From Paenibacillus vietnamensis (GTDB lineage Bacteria; Bacillota; Bacilli; Paenibacillales; Paenibacillaceae), in NCBI RefSeq assembly GCF_020169515.1, contig NZ_JAHMHW010000022.1:1-64000 (forward strand): 64,000 nucleotides of DNA, given 5' to 3'. Shown here in pieces: positions 32,234 to 41,070 of the stretch (positions are counted from its first letter, which is position 1; each line of letters begins with the position of its first letter). The position numbers were made by a program, and so were the translations under genes. Below the pieces are notes generated by a model, which was given only the letters and a program-made list of their open reading frames with translations, was not told the DNA's origin and searched no databases.

Positions 32234-33111
32234 AACATTTTCTCCTCTCTACGCTGCATTACGGTCACCTGGAAGTACGTCAGGGCGAGAACGATCAGGA
32301 AAAAGACGATCGACATGGCCGAAGCAAGCCCGAACTGCACCTCGGATATGCCGCGGAGCACAATGACCTGCGTGATCGTATGCGTCTCGAAGCCCGGTCC
32401 GCCCTTGGTGAGCGCGAACGGAATTTCGAACACCTTAAGCCCTCCGGTCAAGAGCAGCATGACGCTGATTGTCATGGCAGGCGCAAGCAGAGGCAGCGTA
32501 ATGCTGCGGATTTGCTGGAAGCGCGTCGCCCCGTCGATGGCGGCGGCTTCGTAATAATCCTTCGAGATCCCTTGCAGGAAGGCGAGATAAAGCACGGCAT
32601 GCCAGCCGGCTCCCGCCCATACGGCCACCAGGATGGTCGACAGCTTCGCCAGAAACGGCTCCGAAAGCCAAGGCTGCGGTCCCATGCCGAACAAATCGTG
32701 CAGCACGCTGTTCAGTACGCCAGATGCGATCGGCGACAAAATAAAACCCCATACATAGGCCAGAATAAGACCGCTCGGAATGGACGGAAAGAAAAAGATC
32801 GCCCGGTGAATGTTTCTTGTATAGAAATTCCGATCCAGCACTAGCGCAAGCACGATGGCAAGCAGCGTGGTCAGAACCGTAGTCGAAATCGCGAAAAGCA
32901 GCGTGTACGAAATGCCGGACATAATGGCTGTGTCCTTGAATATTTTCAGGTAATTCGCAAGCCCGACAAAATCGTATTCCTTCGAATATCCGTTGAAATT
33001 CGTAAGGCTGAAGAAGAATGACTTAATCAGCGGGTAAATGGTGAAGATCGTATAGAAAAACAAAATCGGCAGCAGAAATAGTTGATACTGTAATCCTCTA
33101 AGCAGCTTCAT
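32230..33111 (-). CDS. sugar ABC transporter permease, MalF type
   Basis: A 293-residue inner-membrane protein with six hydrophobic segments and the EAA loop YYEAAAIDGATRFQQIRSITLPLLAP. It is the partner channel subunit of the MalG-type permease with which it overlaps. A hairpin separates it from the solute-binding protein gene. Confidence 0.95.
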   Translation of the reverse strand: MKLLRGLQYQLFLLPILFFYTIFTIYPLIKSFFFSLTNFNGYSKEYDFVGLANYLKIFKDTAIMSGISYTLLFAISTTVLTTLLAIVLALVLDRNFYTRNIHRAIFFFPSIPSGLILAYVWGFILSPIASGVLNSVLHDLFGMGPQPWLSEPFLAKLSTILVAVWAGAGWHAVLYLAFLQGISKDYYEAAAIDGATRFQQIRSITLPLLAPAMTISVMLLLTGGLKVFEIPFALTKGGPGFETHTITQVIVLRGISEVQFGLASAMSIVFFLIVLALTYFQVTVMQRREEKML

Positions 33112-33130
33112 CCCGCAGGCTCCCTCCTCT

Positions 33131-33175
33131 AAAGCAGGAAGGGGGCAACGCGTGGGCGCCCCCTCCGTTTGCTTT
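33131..33175 (-). other. hairpin between solute-binding protein and permease genes
   Basis: GGAAGGGGGC pairs with GCCCCCTCC and AAAGCA with TGCTTT, forming a long stem in the 76-base gap. Such hairpins after solute-binding protein genes stabilise that part of the mRNA and lower permease expression. Confidence 0.6.
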
Positions 33176-33187
33176 AACGGTCTTTAT

Positions 33188-34483
33188 TTATTTGCTCTCC
33201 ATCTCTTTCAGCTTCTGATCGAGCGCCTTGGTGACATCCTCCGGCGATCCTTTGCCTACAAGCAAGTCCTGAACGGAGACAACCATTTGATTGCGAAGCG
33301 CTTCCTGATGTCTCGGCCAGGAAACCATAGGGAGATAGAATTTGCCTGCGAGCAAGCCTTCTTTATACGCTTTTTCAAGAGCCGGGTGAACCTTGCTCTC
33401 ATAGCCGGCTACCGTGATGATCTGGCCGGTTCCCTTCTCGAACAGCTCCAGCCCTTCCGGCGTGGAGAGATATTCGACGAATTTCAGCGCGGCATCCTGA
33501 TTTTTCGATTTGCTGTTCACCGCAAAACCAACGTTAGGCGCGCCTGCGTAAAATTCCTGGCCCGGCTCCACGCCCGGTACCGCCATCATGCTGAACTGCA
33601 GCTCCGGATTCGCTTTCTCGATAGCCGGAATATTCCACGGTCCGCCTTGAATCATGGCTACATTGCCTACCGCAAACTCGTTGACGATCTGGTCGCCGGT
33701 CAATCCGATCATGCCGGAATCGATGATGCCGTTATCGACGAGGCCTTCCTTCCACAGCTTAAGCGGCTCGGACCAGCCGTCGGCAAACGTTTTTTCGCCG
33801 GTGAACAATTTAGCGTCATACTCCGGATCGTTGGACAGCGTCATGCTCGCCACCAAAGCCCCTTGAATCGTGGAAATATCTCCAGCGTTATCATAAAGCG
33901 GCACAATGCCCGCTTCCTTCAGTTTTAAGCAGAGATCGATGAACTCCTGCCAGGTTTTCGGCTCTTCCGTTACGCCGACCTTAGCAAACAGGTCTTTGTT
34001 GTAATAGATGCCGCCCACCCAGCCTGCTTGGGAGAATGCGTACGTTTTGCCGTCGCGGGTGAACATCCCTTTGCTGGCATCGGTCATTTGCGACATGAAC
34101 GGCTGATCCGTCAAGTCGAGCGCGTAACCGCCGTCGATCAGCTCGTTGCGGTTTTCCGCCGCCATAATGAACACGTCGGTTGCGGAATTGGACAGCAGCA
34201 TCGTCTGCAGCTTGGCGATATAGTCCTTGACCGGCGGCGCCGTCTGGAAGTCAATCGTGATGTTCGGGTATTTCTTCGTAAAACCGTCGATAACCGGCTT
34301 CATCTCTGTCTCGTTGTTCCAGGAAAGCAGGCTCAGCTTGACCTTTTGTTCGGAAGCCGTTCCTTCTCCGTCCGCAGCCCCCGTCTGATTGCCGTTCCCG
34401 TTATTTCCGCTGCCGCCGCATGCGGACAACAGAAGGGTAACGGCCATCATCGCGACCAGCAGCATATAGCTCGTTTTTCTCAT
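33188..34483 (-). CDS. sugar-binding lipoprotein of the ABC transporter
   Basis: A 431-residue extracellular solute-binding protein family 1 member. The lipobox LLLSAC places the lipidated Cys at 22, after a hydrophobic stretch (7-20). A Gly/Asn-rich spacer (23-38) follows, then the two-lobe fold with KLSLLSWNNETEMKPVIDGFTKKYPNI at its start. It presents a sugar, probably an oligosaccharide, to the two permeases. The upstream region has a cre-like site and paired direct repeats (34510-34595). The ligand is unknown; the GH43-like gene in the operon suggests a plant-type glycan. Confidence 0.94.
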   Translation of the reverse strand: MRKTSYMLLVAMMAVTLLLSACGGSGNNGNGNQTGAADGEGTASEQKVKLSLLSWNNETEMKPVIDGFTKKYPNITIDFQTAPPVKDYIAKLQTMLLSNSATDVFIMAAENRNELIDGGYALDLTDQPFMSQMTDASKGMFTRDGKTYAFSQAGWVGGIYYNKDLFAKVGVTEEPKTWQEFIDLCLKLKEAGIVPLYDNAGDISTIQGALVASMTLSNDPEYDAKLFTGEKTFADGWSEPLKLWKEGLVDNGIIDSGMIGLTGDQIVNEFAVGNVAMIQGGPWNIPAIEKANPELQFSMMAVPGVEPGQEFYAGAPNVGFAVNSKSKNQDAALKFVEYLSTPEGLELFEKGTGQIITVAGYESKVHPALEKAYKEGLLAGKFYLPMVSWPRHQEALRNQMVVSVQDLLVGKGSPEDVTKALDQKLKEMESK

Positions 34484-34509
34484 GTTTCATTCCCCCTGGC
34501 TATTGTTGT

Positions 34510-34529
34510 TGTAAGCACTTTCAATATTA
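34510..34529 (-). promoter_or_regulatory. -10 box and cre-like site before the sugar-binding protein gene
   Basis: On the minus strand TAATAT (34524-34529) is a possible -10 box, directly followed by TGAAAGTGCTTACA (34510-34523), which matches cre with one mismatch in the central CG. The -35 region is poor, as expected for an activator-dependent promoter. Bound CcpA would block transcription. Confidence 0.45.
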
Positions 34530-34562
34530 GGATACCGCATGAGCAGGAGGCGATGAATTTAC

Positions 34563-34595
34563 ATTGTTGCACGATTTATTGTATATTGTTGCACG
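34563..34595 (-). promoter_or_regulatory. direct repeats, likely operator for the AraC-type response regulator
   Basis: CGTGCAACAAT occurs twice on the minus strand, at 34585-34595 and 34563-34573. The start-to-start distance is 22 bases, about two helical turns. The pair lies just upstream of the weak -35 region of the sugar-binding protein gene. AraC-type activators with two HTH motifs bind such repeats. Confidence 0.55.
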
Positions 34596-34602
34596 CTTAC
34601 AT

Positions 34603-36108
34603 TTACTGATTCCGCTGCGGTCCCGCTCTGTACTCCTTCGGCGATGCGCCGTAAAACTTCTTGAACGCCTTGCTGAAATGGCTCTCGTCCACAAAACCCG
34701 TCATTTCGGCGATCGCGCTGTTCTTCAAAGCGGTTCCCGCAAGCAGCTCGGCCGCCTTCTTCATCCGGACCTCGGTCACAAACGGCCAATAGTTGATCCC
34801 GTACTGCTGCTTGAACAATCGGCTTAACTGGTATTTGTCGATACCGAATGCGGCCGCGACGGTCTGGAGCGACAGATCCTCGGCAAGATGGAGCTCCGCG
34901 TAACGCTTGATCCTCCCGATCGTTTCCTCTGTCATAGCCGCCGCCGGACTCGTATCGTCCGCGATTTCGTCGATTATGGAGTGAAAAAAACGTTCCAGCC
35001 CGTCGGCCGTGCCATATGACCTCAGCCTGTCCAAAGGCACTCCGGCATATTCGGCGGGCAGCCGGTTCGACCGTTTCAGCGTCTGCTCCGTCAGAATCAT
35101 ATAATGGCCGGCAAGCTCGTAAACGCGGAAGGGGCTAAGCCTCAGGCCGGCGAACTCCCGAAACAGACCGGATACGAGCTCCTTTAGAGCTTCGCGTGAA
35201 AAGGAAAGGTCGATTTTCTCCTCGAACGCCTGATCGAACTTCCGGTAATGGGCCGCCGTCCATTGTCCGGGCGTTTCCTTCTCCGAATAGGCATGTACCG
35301 CAGCTTCCGAATAGAAGGCTGACGCCGCCGCCTGGCGGCTATGCAGAACGAGCTCAGGCAGCAAGGCCGGCGCATCGCCGATGCCGCCGACTCCGATTCT
35401 GACGCCGGCATCCGCTCCAAGTCCGCCAAACGACTCCGCTGCCTGCCGGCACAGCTGCATCAATTCTTCCTGCCGCCAGGAGCCGCCATTTCCGAGGATG
35501 ACGGTGCAGCCCTGCGCATGGGTATGAAACGGAAGAGGTATCGCATGCGGCGAATGGCGGTTGATCGTCTCCTTGACCGCGGCCGCTTCCGGCGCGATTC
35601 CCGATACGGTCAGCACGGAGTAGCTGCGTATGCCGAACGTCCGAAAGGCGGCTTGAACGGCCGCGAGCGCCTCCGGCTGCATGGACTCCCCTTGCTGAAG
35701 GCCGGCGAGGACAGGCTCCAGCGATTTTTCGCGCTCCTCCCTAATCTCTCCGATCAGCTCCCTCAGCGCCTCTTCAAGCGCCGCCGAGTCGACGGGCTTA
35801 AGCAAATACTGCGCAACGCTCAGCCTTAGCGCATCCCGGGCATACTCGAACTCGTCATACGAGCTCAAAATAACGGTTTTGGGCTTGCGGGGCAGCGACT
35901 GCAGCCGGGTTAACGCCTGAATTCCGTTCATGTAAGGCATTTGAATATCGATAATCATCAAGTCGGGCAAATACTCCTCCGCAAGCTCGGCCGCCTCTTT
36001 CCCGTCGTAAGCATGCTTGATCTCCGTGATGCCAAGCTCCTCCCATTTCATTACCTTGTCCAAAAACGTATGCAGCGATTGCTGATCGTCCGCTATAAGC
36101 AGTTTCAT
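34603..36108 (-). CDS. YesN-type response regulator (REC plus AraC HTH)
   Basis: A 501-residue regulator. The N-terminal receiver domain (1-120) has the acidic pair IADDQ and phosphoacceptor Asp54 in LMIIDIQMPYMNG, with Lys in YLLKPVD. A 250-residue linker follows, and the C-terminus (about 395-495) holds the AraC helix-turn-helix pair (LSLQTVAAAFGIDKYQLSRLFKQQYG and LKNSAIAEMTGFVDESHFSKAFKKFYG). It should be phosphorylated by the adjacent YesM-type kinase and activate the sugar ABC operon that starts 119 bases downstream. The two genes lie 5 bases apart and form one unit. Confidence 0.95.
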   Translation of the reverse strand: MKLLIADDQQSLHTFLDKVMKWEELGITEIKHAYDGKEAAELAEEYLPDLMIIDIQMPYMNGIQALTRLQSLPRKPKTVILSSYDEFEYARDALRLSVAQYLLKPVDSAALEEALRELIGEIREEREKSLEPVLAGLQQGESMQPEALAAVQAAFRTFGIRSYSVLTVSGIAPEAAAVKETINRHSPHAIPLPFHTHAQGCTVILGNGGSWRQEELMQLCRQAAESFGGLGADAGVRIGVGGIGDAPALLPELVLHSRQAAASAFYSEAAVHAYSEKETPGQWTAAHYRKFDQAFEEKIDLSFSREALKELVSGLFREFAGLRLSPFRVYELAGHYMILTEQTLKRSNRLPAEYAGVPLDRLRSYGTADGLERFFHSIIDEIADDTSPAAAMTEETIGRIKRYAELHLAEDLSLQTVAAAFGIDKYQLSRLFKQQYGINYWPFVTEVRMKKAAELLAGTALKNSAIAEMTGFVDESHFSKAFKKFYGASPKEYRAGPQRNQ

Positions 36109-36113
36109 GAGCT

Positions 36114-37949
36114 TTACTCCTTTCGGTCAAATGCCGGTTCGCCGTGAATCGGAAGCAGGATCGATATCGAAGTGCTTTTTCCAGGCCGGCTGCGTATTCG
36201 GATGCCGTAATCCTCCCCGTATTTCAGCTTAATTCTCTGTCCCACATTGTACAGGCCGATATTGTCCGACTTCTGGCCTTGGCTGTTCACATGCCGGTTC
36301 AGCCGTTTAACCTCGGACGGCTCGATCCCCCGCCCGTTGTCTGCGATGACAAGCAGCAGCCCTTTGCGGCCGGAGACGGCTGTAATCCGGATCTTCCCTT
36401 CCCGGACATGGTCGCCGAAGCCGTGGCGGATGGCATTTTCGACTATCGGCTGCAGGGTCAGCTTCGGAATGCGGCAGCGGAGCACGCTCCGGTCCGGGAT
36501 CCGGAAGGAAACCGAGATGCCTCCGTTATATTTTTTGTTCAAAATATACAGATAATCGTTGACGTTGTTGATTTCCCGCTCCAGCGCCACCTCCTCCTCC
36601 GACCTTTTCATCGAGTACCGGAACAAGCTGCTGAGCGACAAGACGATGTGATTCGATTCTTCCGTGTTGCCGCAGACGATTTCCGTTTGCAGCAGCTGCA
36701 GCGTGTTAAACAAAAAATGAGGATTGATCTGGGATTGGAGCGTCTTCAGCTCCTCTTCCTTCAAACTGATTTGAGTCAAATAATTTTGTTTGATGAGCAG
36801 GTCGATACGGCCCATCAGCTCCTTGAACTTGTGTCCGATATGGTTGAGCTCCCGGTAGCGGTAGTCGCGCGGCTTCACGTACAGGGAATCGTCCTCGCCC
36901 ATCCGGTCGAGCGTTGCGAGCAGCCTCCGTACGGGCAGCGATATGCGCAGCGTAATGAGCAGGCTGATCAGCGTATTGGCAATTAGGCATAAATACAAGA
37001 GACGGGCCAAATTCGATTTGAGAGGCTGCGATTGCGCCGTAATGTCGGACATCGGCACGGTCGCGATCATTTTCCAGCCGCTGACGGCCGTAGGCTGATA
37101 GATGACCAGCGTCTCCGTCCCGTCGATCGTTTCGGTAAAATGGCCGGCGGCCTGCTCGTACAGCTTCTCCTCCGAGGGGAACTCCAGCGTCTCGCCGATT
37201 TTGGCGCTATCCTTATGAACGATAATGTTGCGGTTCTCATCCACAAGGAAAATGCTGCCCCGGTTCTGATAGGTGCTTTGCTCGAACATGCCGTTGATTT
37301 TGCCCAAATTCAGATTCGCAATCACGGCTCCGAGCGTCTGCCCCTGATACCCCTTCACCTGCATGACGACGGATAAAGCGGGCTGGTTGTAACGGGTAAA
37401 GTTGGTTTCGAGATAATAGTCCTGCTTGTGCACGCCGATGCTGAAGAAGCTTCCTTCCCGGTGGGCGCGGAACGTATCCTGTACCCAGTCCTGGGTAAGG
37501 AACGGGAAATCCCACTGCAGCGTTTTGCGGCCGTCCAGATTGTTGATGTAGCCGGTTTTGCCGATCATCAGCACATCGCTGATCAGCGTCTGGTAGGTGC
37601 TGACGCCGTGGGCGATCTCCGCGATGTTCCGCTCATGCTGCAGCCTGTTCGGGATTTCGATCTTGTCATGCTCCTTCATCATCGTAATAACGGAATAATT
37701 GCCGGCCAGCATGACAAGCGAGCGCTTCGATTCCTCCAGATTGAAGCTGAGCCCGAGCGCCGCCTGCTCCATCACTTTGTTGCTGGAGCGGATGATTTCG
37801 TCCGTCATCATTTTGGTGGAATCCTTGATCGACAAATAGCCCAGCAACAGCAGCAGCAGGACGTTGACGAGCAAATAAGAAACCAGAATCGTCCTCACGA
37901 TCGTCCGGTCCAAAAACGTATGCCGCAAAAACAGAGCCGCTTTCTTCAT
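36114..37949 (-). CDS. YesM-type sensor histidine kinase
   Basis: A 611-residue membrane kinase: first membrane helix about 19-39, a large extracellular sensor (dCache-like, about 40-300), second membrane helix about 303-325, HAMP-like linker, then a His_kinase domain with the phosphorylated His in QINPHFLFNTLQLLQTEI and an ATPase domain with ENAIRHGFGDH and DNGRGI. It detects an extracellular signal, probably a sugar or a sugar-loaded binding protein, and phosphorylates the regulator encoded immediately downstream. The ATG follows AAGGTGACATC. Confidence 0.95.
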   Translation of the reverse strand: MKKAALFLRHTFLDRTIVRTILVSYLLVNVLLLLLLGYLSIKDSTKMMTDEIIRSSNKVMEQAALGLSFNLEESKRSLVMLAGNYSVITMMKEHDKIEIPNRLQHERNIAEIAHGVSTYQTLISDVLMIGKTGYINNLDGRKTLQWDFPFLTQDWVQDTFRAHREGSFFSIGVHKQDYYLETNFTRYNQPALSVVMQVKGYQGQTLGAVIANLNLGKINGMFEQSTYQNRGSIFLVDENRNIIVHKDSAKIGETLEFPSEEKLYEQAAGHFTETIDGTETLVIYQPTAVSGWKMIATVPMSDITAQSQPLKSNLARLLYLCLIANTLISLLITLRISLPVRRLLATLDRMGEDDSLYVKPRDYRYRELNHIGHKFKELMGRIDLLIKQNYLTQISLKEEELKTLQSQINPHFLFNTLQLLQTEIVCGNTEESNHIVLSLSSLFRYSMKRSEEEVALEREINNVNDYLYILNKKYNGGISVSFRIPDRSVLRCRIPKLTLQPIVENAIRHGFGDHVREGKIRITAVSGRKGLLLVIADNGRGIEPSEVKRLNRHVNSQGQKSDNIGLYNVGQRIKLKYGEDYGIRIRSRPGKSTSISILLPIHGEPAFDRKE

Positions 37950-38028
37950 GATGTCACCTTCCCCGACCTTCGGGCTAGTCGGACTAATCCCCGGTCATGT
38001 CATTAGAGGGTATTATAGCATTACTCGC

Positions 38029-38214
38029 TGACGAACCGCACAGTCGCTATTTAGACGATTAGGCCGGCTATTGAGATGTAACGAACCGCGCAATTCTAAT
38101 TTGGGTGTTAAGCTGCCTGAATCGGTTCAATTTTGGGTAATAACGTGCGCTGAGTTCTGCAGAAGTACAATTCGTTGTTTTGAGGCCGATTAGCGTGAAG
38201 CAGATTCGTTAGCT
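38029..38214. repeat. intergenic modular repeat region, family B (locus 2)
   Basis: Units with the core TAACGAACCGC or TGACGAACCGC at 38030 and 38079, and reversed cores (TTCGTT) near 38161 and 38206, each followed by a block such as GCTATTT or CTAATTTGGG. The unit length is about 45-50 bases. They match the units at 11309-11506. No coding frame is evident between 37950 and 38216. Confidence 0.6.
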
Positions 38215-38216
38215 AC

Positions 38217-38252
38217 AAAAAAAGCCTTCGCCGCTGTAACGGCAAAGACTTT
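38217..38252 (-). terminator. terminator of the glycosyltransferase gene
   Basis: AAAGTCTTTGCCG pairs with CGGCGAAGGCTTT (one mismatch); the minus strand continues into a run of T. It lies 38 bases after the glycosyltransferase stop. Confidence 0.75.
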
Positions 38253-38289
38253 GGTTAGCGCTACTCACAAGGAGTTCTGAGCAGCACGT

Positions 38290-39636
38290 TTATTTCCATA
38301 CACGTTTTTGTTTGAAAATCTCTTCGACATAACCGGATAGAGCTACAGGGGCGATGAGCATTGGAAATAGGAAGATGAAGCCTAACAGCCCTGCAAAGCT
38401 TCTTTTTTGACGGATGCCGAGCTTCCCGAGCACTCTTTTCTGATAAAGATGAAGAACATAAAAAATAAATAGCGTTAAAGGTAATACGATCAGGGAATTG
38501 GGCCCGACGATTCCGTAATACCCGAAAGCGCATAAAATAAGTCCCGGTATCCAAATCAAGGAAAAGCACAAATCGATATAAGGAACGACCAAATCAAGTC
38601 CTGTAAAAAACCGGCTTACCGGGTTCTGGATTTTCCAAGGTGAAACTTGTTTAAGCGCCTCGATCATTCCCCTCGCCCACCGTTTGCGCTGGCGGATTAA
38701 ATGGATGAATTTCTCAGGAACTTCTGTAAAGGCGACGGCGGCCGGCTCAAAGCAGACACGACCATGATTTTCAAAAAATTTCCACGTCAGGACGATATCC
38801 TCGCCGATCGAATCCGGCCAGCCTCCGGCTGCTTTGACCGCATCCGAGCGAAAGATACTGAAGGCGCCTTGGGCTACGAGGGTGGATTGGTAAATGCTTT
38901 GCATTCTTTTGATGGAGGCGATACTCAAATAATATTCCCACTCCTGAATGCGGGCCAGAAACGAGCCGCTGCTATTCTGGACAAGCAAAGAGCCGGCAAC
39001 CGCATCGACATCGGGGCTGGAGCTCTGCAGCTTTGCTGCCAGAAACCGGATGGCTTTAGGATGTAAGTACGTATCTGCATCCAGCGTAATCAAATAAGGA
39101 GTGTTTACTTCCTTCAAGCCGCGGTTTAAGGCATTGTGCTTGCCCGGGATTTCCTCATGAAGAATAGTCAGGGACATTCCCAGTCTGTCCGCAGTTTGCC
39201 GGGCAGCTTCCACCGTTCCATCCGTAGAACCGTTGTCAATGAGGATAATTTCAATAAGTCCTGCATATTCTTGCCGGGCAATGTGTTCAAGCGATGCACC
39301 TATTCCCATTTCTTCATTTCTGGCTGCGATTAATATGGTGACTGGAGTGGAGGGGTTCTCTGTAGGGAGCTTCACCTTCGTGTCCATTAATAAGCTGGTC
39401 AATGTGAATGCACTGATATAACCAGGGAAATAAGCGATACCTGCAATTATCATATAGGCGGCGATCATGCCCGTTGATTGTGATAATTGATGGATCCACG
39501 GCTGGGATAACCAGATTACGAAAGCAAGCCAACTGAAAGCCGCAATCTGGCTTATCCAAAATTTCCCCGCATTCGGTTCGGCAGTACGTGTAAGCCGTTT
39601 GCCATGAAGCCTGTCGGTCATTAATTTGGGCTGCAT
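38290..39636 (-). CDS. membrane glycosyltransferase family 2 (processive type)
   Basis: A 448-residue protein with two N-terminal membrane helices (about 29-46 and 54-78), a GT-A domain and three or four C-terminal membrane helices (about 330-440). The GT2 motifs are present: ILIAARNEE, IEIILIDNGSTDGT, LITLDADTYL (metal-binding DxD), a GEDIVLTW acceptor Asp, and RQRKRWARG (QxxRW-type). This arrangement is that of PgaC/NodC/HasA-like synthases that polymerise a sugar and push it across the membrane. No pga-like partner gene is adjacent, so the product (for example poly-N-acetylglucosamine or hyaluronan-like) is uncertain. Confidence 0.9.
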   Translation of the reverse strand: MQPKLMTDRLHGKRLTRTAEPNAGKFWISQIAAFSWLAFVIWLSQPWIHQLSQSTGMIAAYMIIAGIAYFPGYISAFTLTSLLMDTKVKLPTENPSTPVTILIAARNEEMGIGASLEHIARQEYAGLIEIILIDNGSTDGTVEAARQTADRLGMSLTILHEEIPGKHNALNRGLKEVNTPYLITLDADTYLHPKAIRFLAAKLQSSSPDVDAVAGSLLVQNSSGSFLARIQEWEYYLSIASIKRMQSIYQSTLVAQGAFSIFRSDAVKAAGGWPDSIGEDIVLTWKFFENHGRVCFEPAAVAFTEVPEKFIHLIRQRKRWARGMIEALKQVSPWKIQNPVSRFFTGLDLVVPYIDLCFSLIWIPGLILCAFGYYGIVGPNSLIVLPLTLFIFYVLHLYQKRVLGKLGIRQKRSFAGLLGFIFLFPMLIAPVALSGYVEEIFKQKRVWK

Positions 39637-39778
39637 CTTCTTCTCTCACTCTCCAATTATTCGATTCCAATAGAGCATTCGGAGAGCGTGGCGCTTAAGA
39701 GGGGATACTGGACCGGCAAGTCCATCATTAACGTTAAATTGTGACAAAAGGATGAAGTTTTCAATAGCAGGGTTCCAT

Positions 39779-39828
39779 AAGCGAAACCCACCGTTAGGCG
39801 GTCAACCTTACGCGGTGGGTTTTCGCTT
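39779..39828. terminator. strong hairpin terminator
   Basis: AAGCGAAACCCACCG pairs with CGGTGGGTTTTCGCTT (one bulge) around a roughly 18-base loop. It lies at the 3' end of the 38-residue gene, whose last codons are part of the stem. No other gene lies between it and the glycosyltransferase start. Confidence 0.75.
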
Positions 39829-39924
39829 GTTTAGCTTCCCTCTCATCCATCGATAGAGCTTCCGGATAGTGAACGCAAAGCTTAGTAAGGTAGCGATCCA
39901 TTTGAGGATATCAAGAAACGCCAC
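39808..39924 (-). CDS. 38-residue basic membrane-active-looking peptide
   Basis: An open frame from GTG (39922-39924), with GGAGAG 5 bases upstream, to a TAA at 39808-39810. The product starts MAFLDILKWIATLLSFAFTI, a hydrophobic helix, and continues with a strongly basic tail (RKLYRWMRGKLNKRK). It resembles small holin-like or toxin-like peptides in overall build, but I know no family. It follows the DUF4362-like lipoprotein gene by 11 bases and ends in a terminator stem, so it is probably expressed as the last gene of that unit. Confidence 0.5.
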   Translation of the reverse strand: MAFLDILKWIATLLSFAFTIRKLYRWMRGKLNKRKPTA

Positions 39925-39935
39925 AAGTTCTCTCC

Positions 39936-40388
39936 TTATCCTTCTACGGCGACGGTCAGCACCTCAATTTCACGGTCCGCATCACAGCCTGTCAGCACAT
40001 ACGATACTCCGCGTTCCGTTTCTTTCTTCCCCAGACTTTCGCACCCGTATGTCTTCACCGAAGGCGAGCCGAACTTGTCCTGCGACGTATCGTAACGAAC
40101 CTCGACACTGTCCTGCTTGCGAGTCAATTCGTAAAAGATCGGATCCCCTTCAATGGTGTATCTGACTAATCTCTGATTGTCCGTCTCGCCGGCGAAAAAA
40201 GCGTCCAGCTTCTCCAAATTCGTTATTCGGCCATGCATGTCGATCACATCTGTCGACTCGTCGACCGCATGGTCATACTTCTTCGTACCGGTCCCGGGCT
40301 CTCCAGGGTCCTCCCCGTCTGTCCGGGCACCGCAGCCTGAAGCCAGCAGGAGCAGCGCGCCGATCAGCAGCCATTTTTTGAATCCCAT
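39936..40388 (-). CDS. DUF4362-like lipoprotein
   Basis: A 150-residue lipoprotein. The signal peptide MGFKKWLLIGALLLLASGC places the lipid-modified Cys at 19. The mature part has DVIDMHGRITNLEKLDAFF, VRYTIEGDPIFYELT and VEVRYDTSQDKFGSPS, the pattern of the DUF4362 family of unknown function. The ATG at 40388 is preceded by AAAGGGGG; the reading frame extends further upstream without support. Family assignment rests on memory of this pattern. Confidence 0.75.
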   Translation of the reverse strand: MGFKKWLLIGALLLLASGCGARTDGEDPGEPGTGTKKYDHAVDESTDVIDMHGRITNLEKLDAFFAGETDNQRLVRYTIEGDPIFYELTRKQDSVEVRYDTSQDKFGSPSVKTYGCESLGKKETERGVSYVLTGCDADREIEVLTVAVEG

Positions 40389-40564
40389 TCCCAATCCCCC
40401 TTTTATCTTTCCCTGCTTAAACAGACGGTTAGTCCTTCTTATAGGTTCCACTATTCGCAAAAAAACAACGAGCCGTATTCAATACTGACAGGATGCTGTC
40501 AGCAATAGCCGGGTAAGATGGGGTTAGCCGTTAGAAAACAGCTAATTTTAAGGAGGAATTTCAA

Positions 40565-41065
40565 ATGTTCACTGACGTACAAAGCTTTATTACGGAATAC
40601 AAAAACGAGGCGATAGCTACCCAGCGCCTGCTGGATGCATTAGCGGATGACTCTTTAAGGCAAAAAGCAACGAAAGACGGCCGGCCGCTCGGGCAAATCG
40701 CCTGGCATCTGGCTCAGGCCTGCGAAATCCTGGCGCCTGCAGGCCTGACCGTCCCGCATCCCGAAAAGGACAGCCCGCATCCGGCCTATGCGAGTACCAT
40801 CGCGCAGGCGTACAAGACAGCGGCCGACGCGATCTTGGAAACCGCTCAGGCACGGCTGACGGATGCGCTTTTGGCCGAAACCATCGAACAATTCGGAAGA
40901 AAGATGACCAAAGGATATCTTCTCTACCTTTTTCTGAAGCATGAAATCCACCACCGCGGCCAGCTGACAGTCCTTATGCGCATTGCCGGGCTGCCGATCG
41001 CGGGCGTATACGGCCCCTCCAAGGAGGAGTGGGAGCGTTTCGGCATGGAAGCGCCGGCTTATTAA
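40565..41065 (+). CDS. DinB-family protein
   Basis: A 166-residue four-helix-bundle protein of the DinB/YfiT type. The metal-binding His residues are visible in IAWHLAQACE and LKHEIHHRGQLTVLMRIAG. Several family members act as thiol transferases (for example with bacillithiol), others are uncharacterised. AAGGAGG stands before the ATG. Single gene with no informative neighbour; the C-terminus almost meets the convergent membrane-protein gene (5 bases apart). Confidence 0.88.
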   Translation: MFTDVQSFITEYKNEAIATQRLLDALADDSLRQKATKDGRPLGQIAWHLAQACEILAPAGLTVPHPEKDSPHPAYASTIAQAYKTAADAILETAQARLTDALLAETIEQFGRKMTKGYLLYLFLKHEIHHRGQLTVLMRIAGLPIAGVYGPSKEEWERFGMEAPAY

Positions 41066-41070
41066 TCCGC

